Positions 63,406 through 64,000 of a stretch of DNA of 64,000 nt are shown here, in pieces. How positions within the stretch are numbered: position 1 is the stretch's first letter; the number at the start of each line of letters is the position of its first letter. The notes beneath the pieces were generated by a model, which saw nothing but the letters and a program-made list of their open reading frames with translations, was not told where the DNA came from and did no database searches. A program made the translations under genes and the position numbers. Source of the DNA: Pantoea nemavictus (lineage in GTDB: Bacteria > Pseudomonadota > Gammaproteobacteria > Enterobacterales > Enterobacteriaceae); contig NZ_JBBGZW010000001.1 of NCBI RefSeq assembly GCF_037479095.1, positions 3,844,001 to 3,908,000 of the forward strand, in the 5' to 3' direction.

Positions 63406-64000
63406 TTAGAACTGGTACACCAGACCGACGGCCACAACATCATCTTTCGGAATGGCTAAAGCATTGTCATCTTTCAGCAGGTTGATTTTGTATTCGCTGT
63501 AGACCGACATGTTTTTGTTGAAGTAGTAGGTTCCGCCGACACCAATGTATTTAACGATATCAACATCGCCAATACCTTCCACGTCTTTGGCTTTAGAGGA
63601 TACGTAGCCGATAGAAGGGCGCAGGCCGTTCAGGAACTGATACTGTGCAACCGCTTCAAAGTTGACGGCTTTGTTAGCAAAACCACCGGTGATTGGCGTG
63701 GCGTTCTGCGTTTCACCGTAGATGGTTGCCAGATAAATCTGGTTGGCGTCATATTTCACACCGGCAGTCCAGTGCTGCGCTTTCTCGCCGTCGCCGCGCG
63801 CGGCCAGGTTCTGCGCATTGGTACGATCCAGGCTGGCGTATGCACCCAGCAGGCTCAGACCGAAATCGAAATCATAGGAAGTAGAGAGCGCGTAACCATC
63901 GCCATTTGAACGACGTACTGCAACACTCGCATCGCTACGATCGTTTTTACCTTCATACTGCGCCGCAACGTTCCAGCCTTTCACCAGACCGAAGAAATCT
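63406..64000 (-). CDS. Trimeric general porin (OmpC/OmpF family), C-terminal part
   Basis: The last 198 codons of a porin whose 5' part lies beyond the window edge. The beta strands ([41 protein letters not shown]), the aromatic strand ends and the terminal Phe (VGLVYQF) are those of gram-negative porins (Gram_neg_porins). It forms outer-membrane diffusion channels. OmpF/OmpC identity cannot be decided from the fragment. Confidence 0.9.
   Translation of the reverse strand, partial: DFFGLVKGWNVAAQYEGKNDRSDASVAVRRSNGDGYALSTSYDFDFGLSLLGAYASLDRTNAQNLAARGDGEKAQHWTAGVKYDANQIYLATIYGETQNATPITGGFANKAVNFEAVAQYQFLNGLRPSIGYVSSKAKDVEGIGDVDIVKYIGVGGTYYFNKNMSVYSEYKINLLKDDNALAIPKDDVVAVGLVYQF

Overview
The window looks like chromosome from an enterobacterium of the Erwiniaceae, most probably Pantoea or a close relative. 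The reasons are the E. coli-like order otsBA - flhDC - motAB - cheAW - chemoreceptors - cheRBYZ, the close resemblance of DcuS, FucO, YcgZ, UmuDC and the Che proteins to E. coli products, and a moderately high GC content. This is inferred from remembered family sequences; no database search was run.

Layout. 0-3 kb: start of dcuR and all of dcuS (C4-dicarboxylate sensing), then a 734-bp gene-free block bounded by 37-bp inverted repeats. 2.6-11 kb: housekeeping and stress genes (msrA, flavin reductase, nitronate monooxygenase, DCC protein, LysR, GNAT, YhcN/BhsA-like peptide, pirin, alpha/beta hydrolase). 9.1-21.2 kb: an accessory island. A minus-strand amidohydrolase-DoxX-MFS operon diverges from isochorismatase hydrolase, two XapX peptides, a lone receiver and an 1853-residue protein joining Ser/Thr-kinase-like, STAND-type ATPase, GAF, PAS and histidine-kinase modules. 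A FixJ-type regulator faces it. The kinase-like domain lacks key catalytic residues, which makes this the most interesting locus here.

21.6-28.8 kb: OB-fold stress protein, TetR/MFS pair with a clear operator, a candidate small RNA, a diguanylate cyclase, umuDC under a consensus LexA box, and a GNAT enzyme. 29-31.2 kb: a small-protein cluster of the YcgZ/YmgA/AriR connector type with candidate BluR-like operators, next to a 66-residue gene that has its own LexA-like box. 31.4-36.3 kb: unknown membrane protein pair, manganese catalase, fucO, an outer-membrane barrel and a hypothetical protein.

36.8-54.4 kb: trehalose synthesis (otsBA), the flagellar master regulator flhDC behind a 1.1-kb leader with CRP and RcsAB-like sites, stator genes, and a full chemotaxis set with three tandem receptors. 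Each receptor has a sigma-28-like promoter and ends in NWETF. Copies of a MITE-like repeat follow the first two receptors and cheZ. flhBAE does not follow cheZ. Instead 54.6-61.7 kb holds a DeoR regulator and a CUT2 sugar or polyol ABC operon with two short-chain dehydrogenases. The window ends with a YchO-type inverse autotransporter barrel and a truncated trimeric porin gene.
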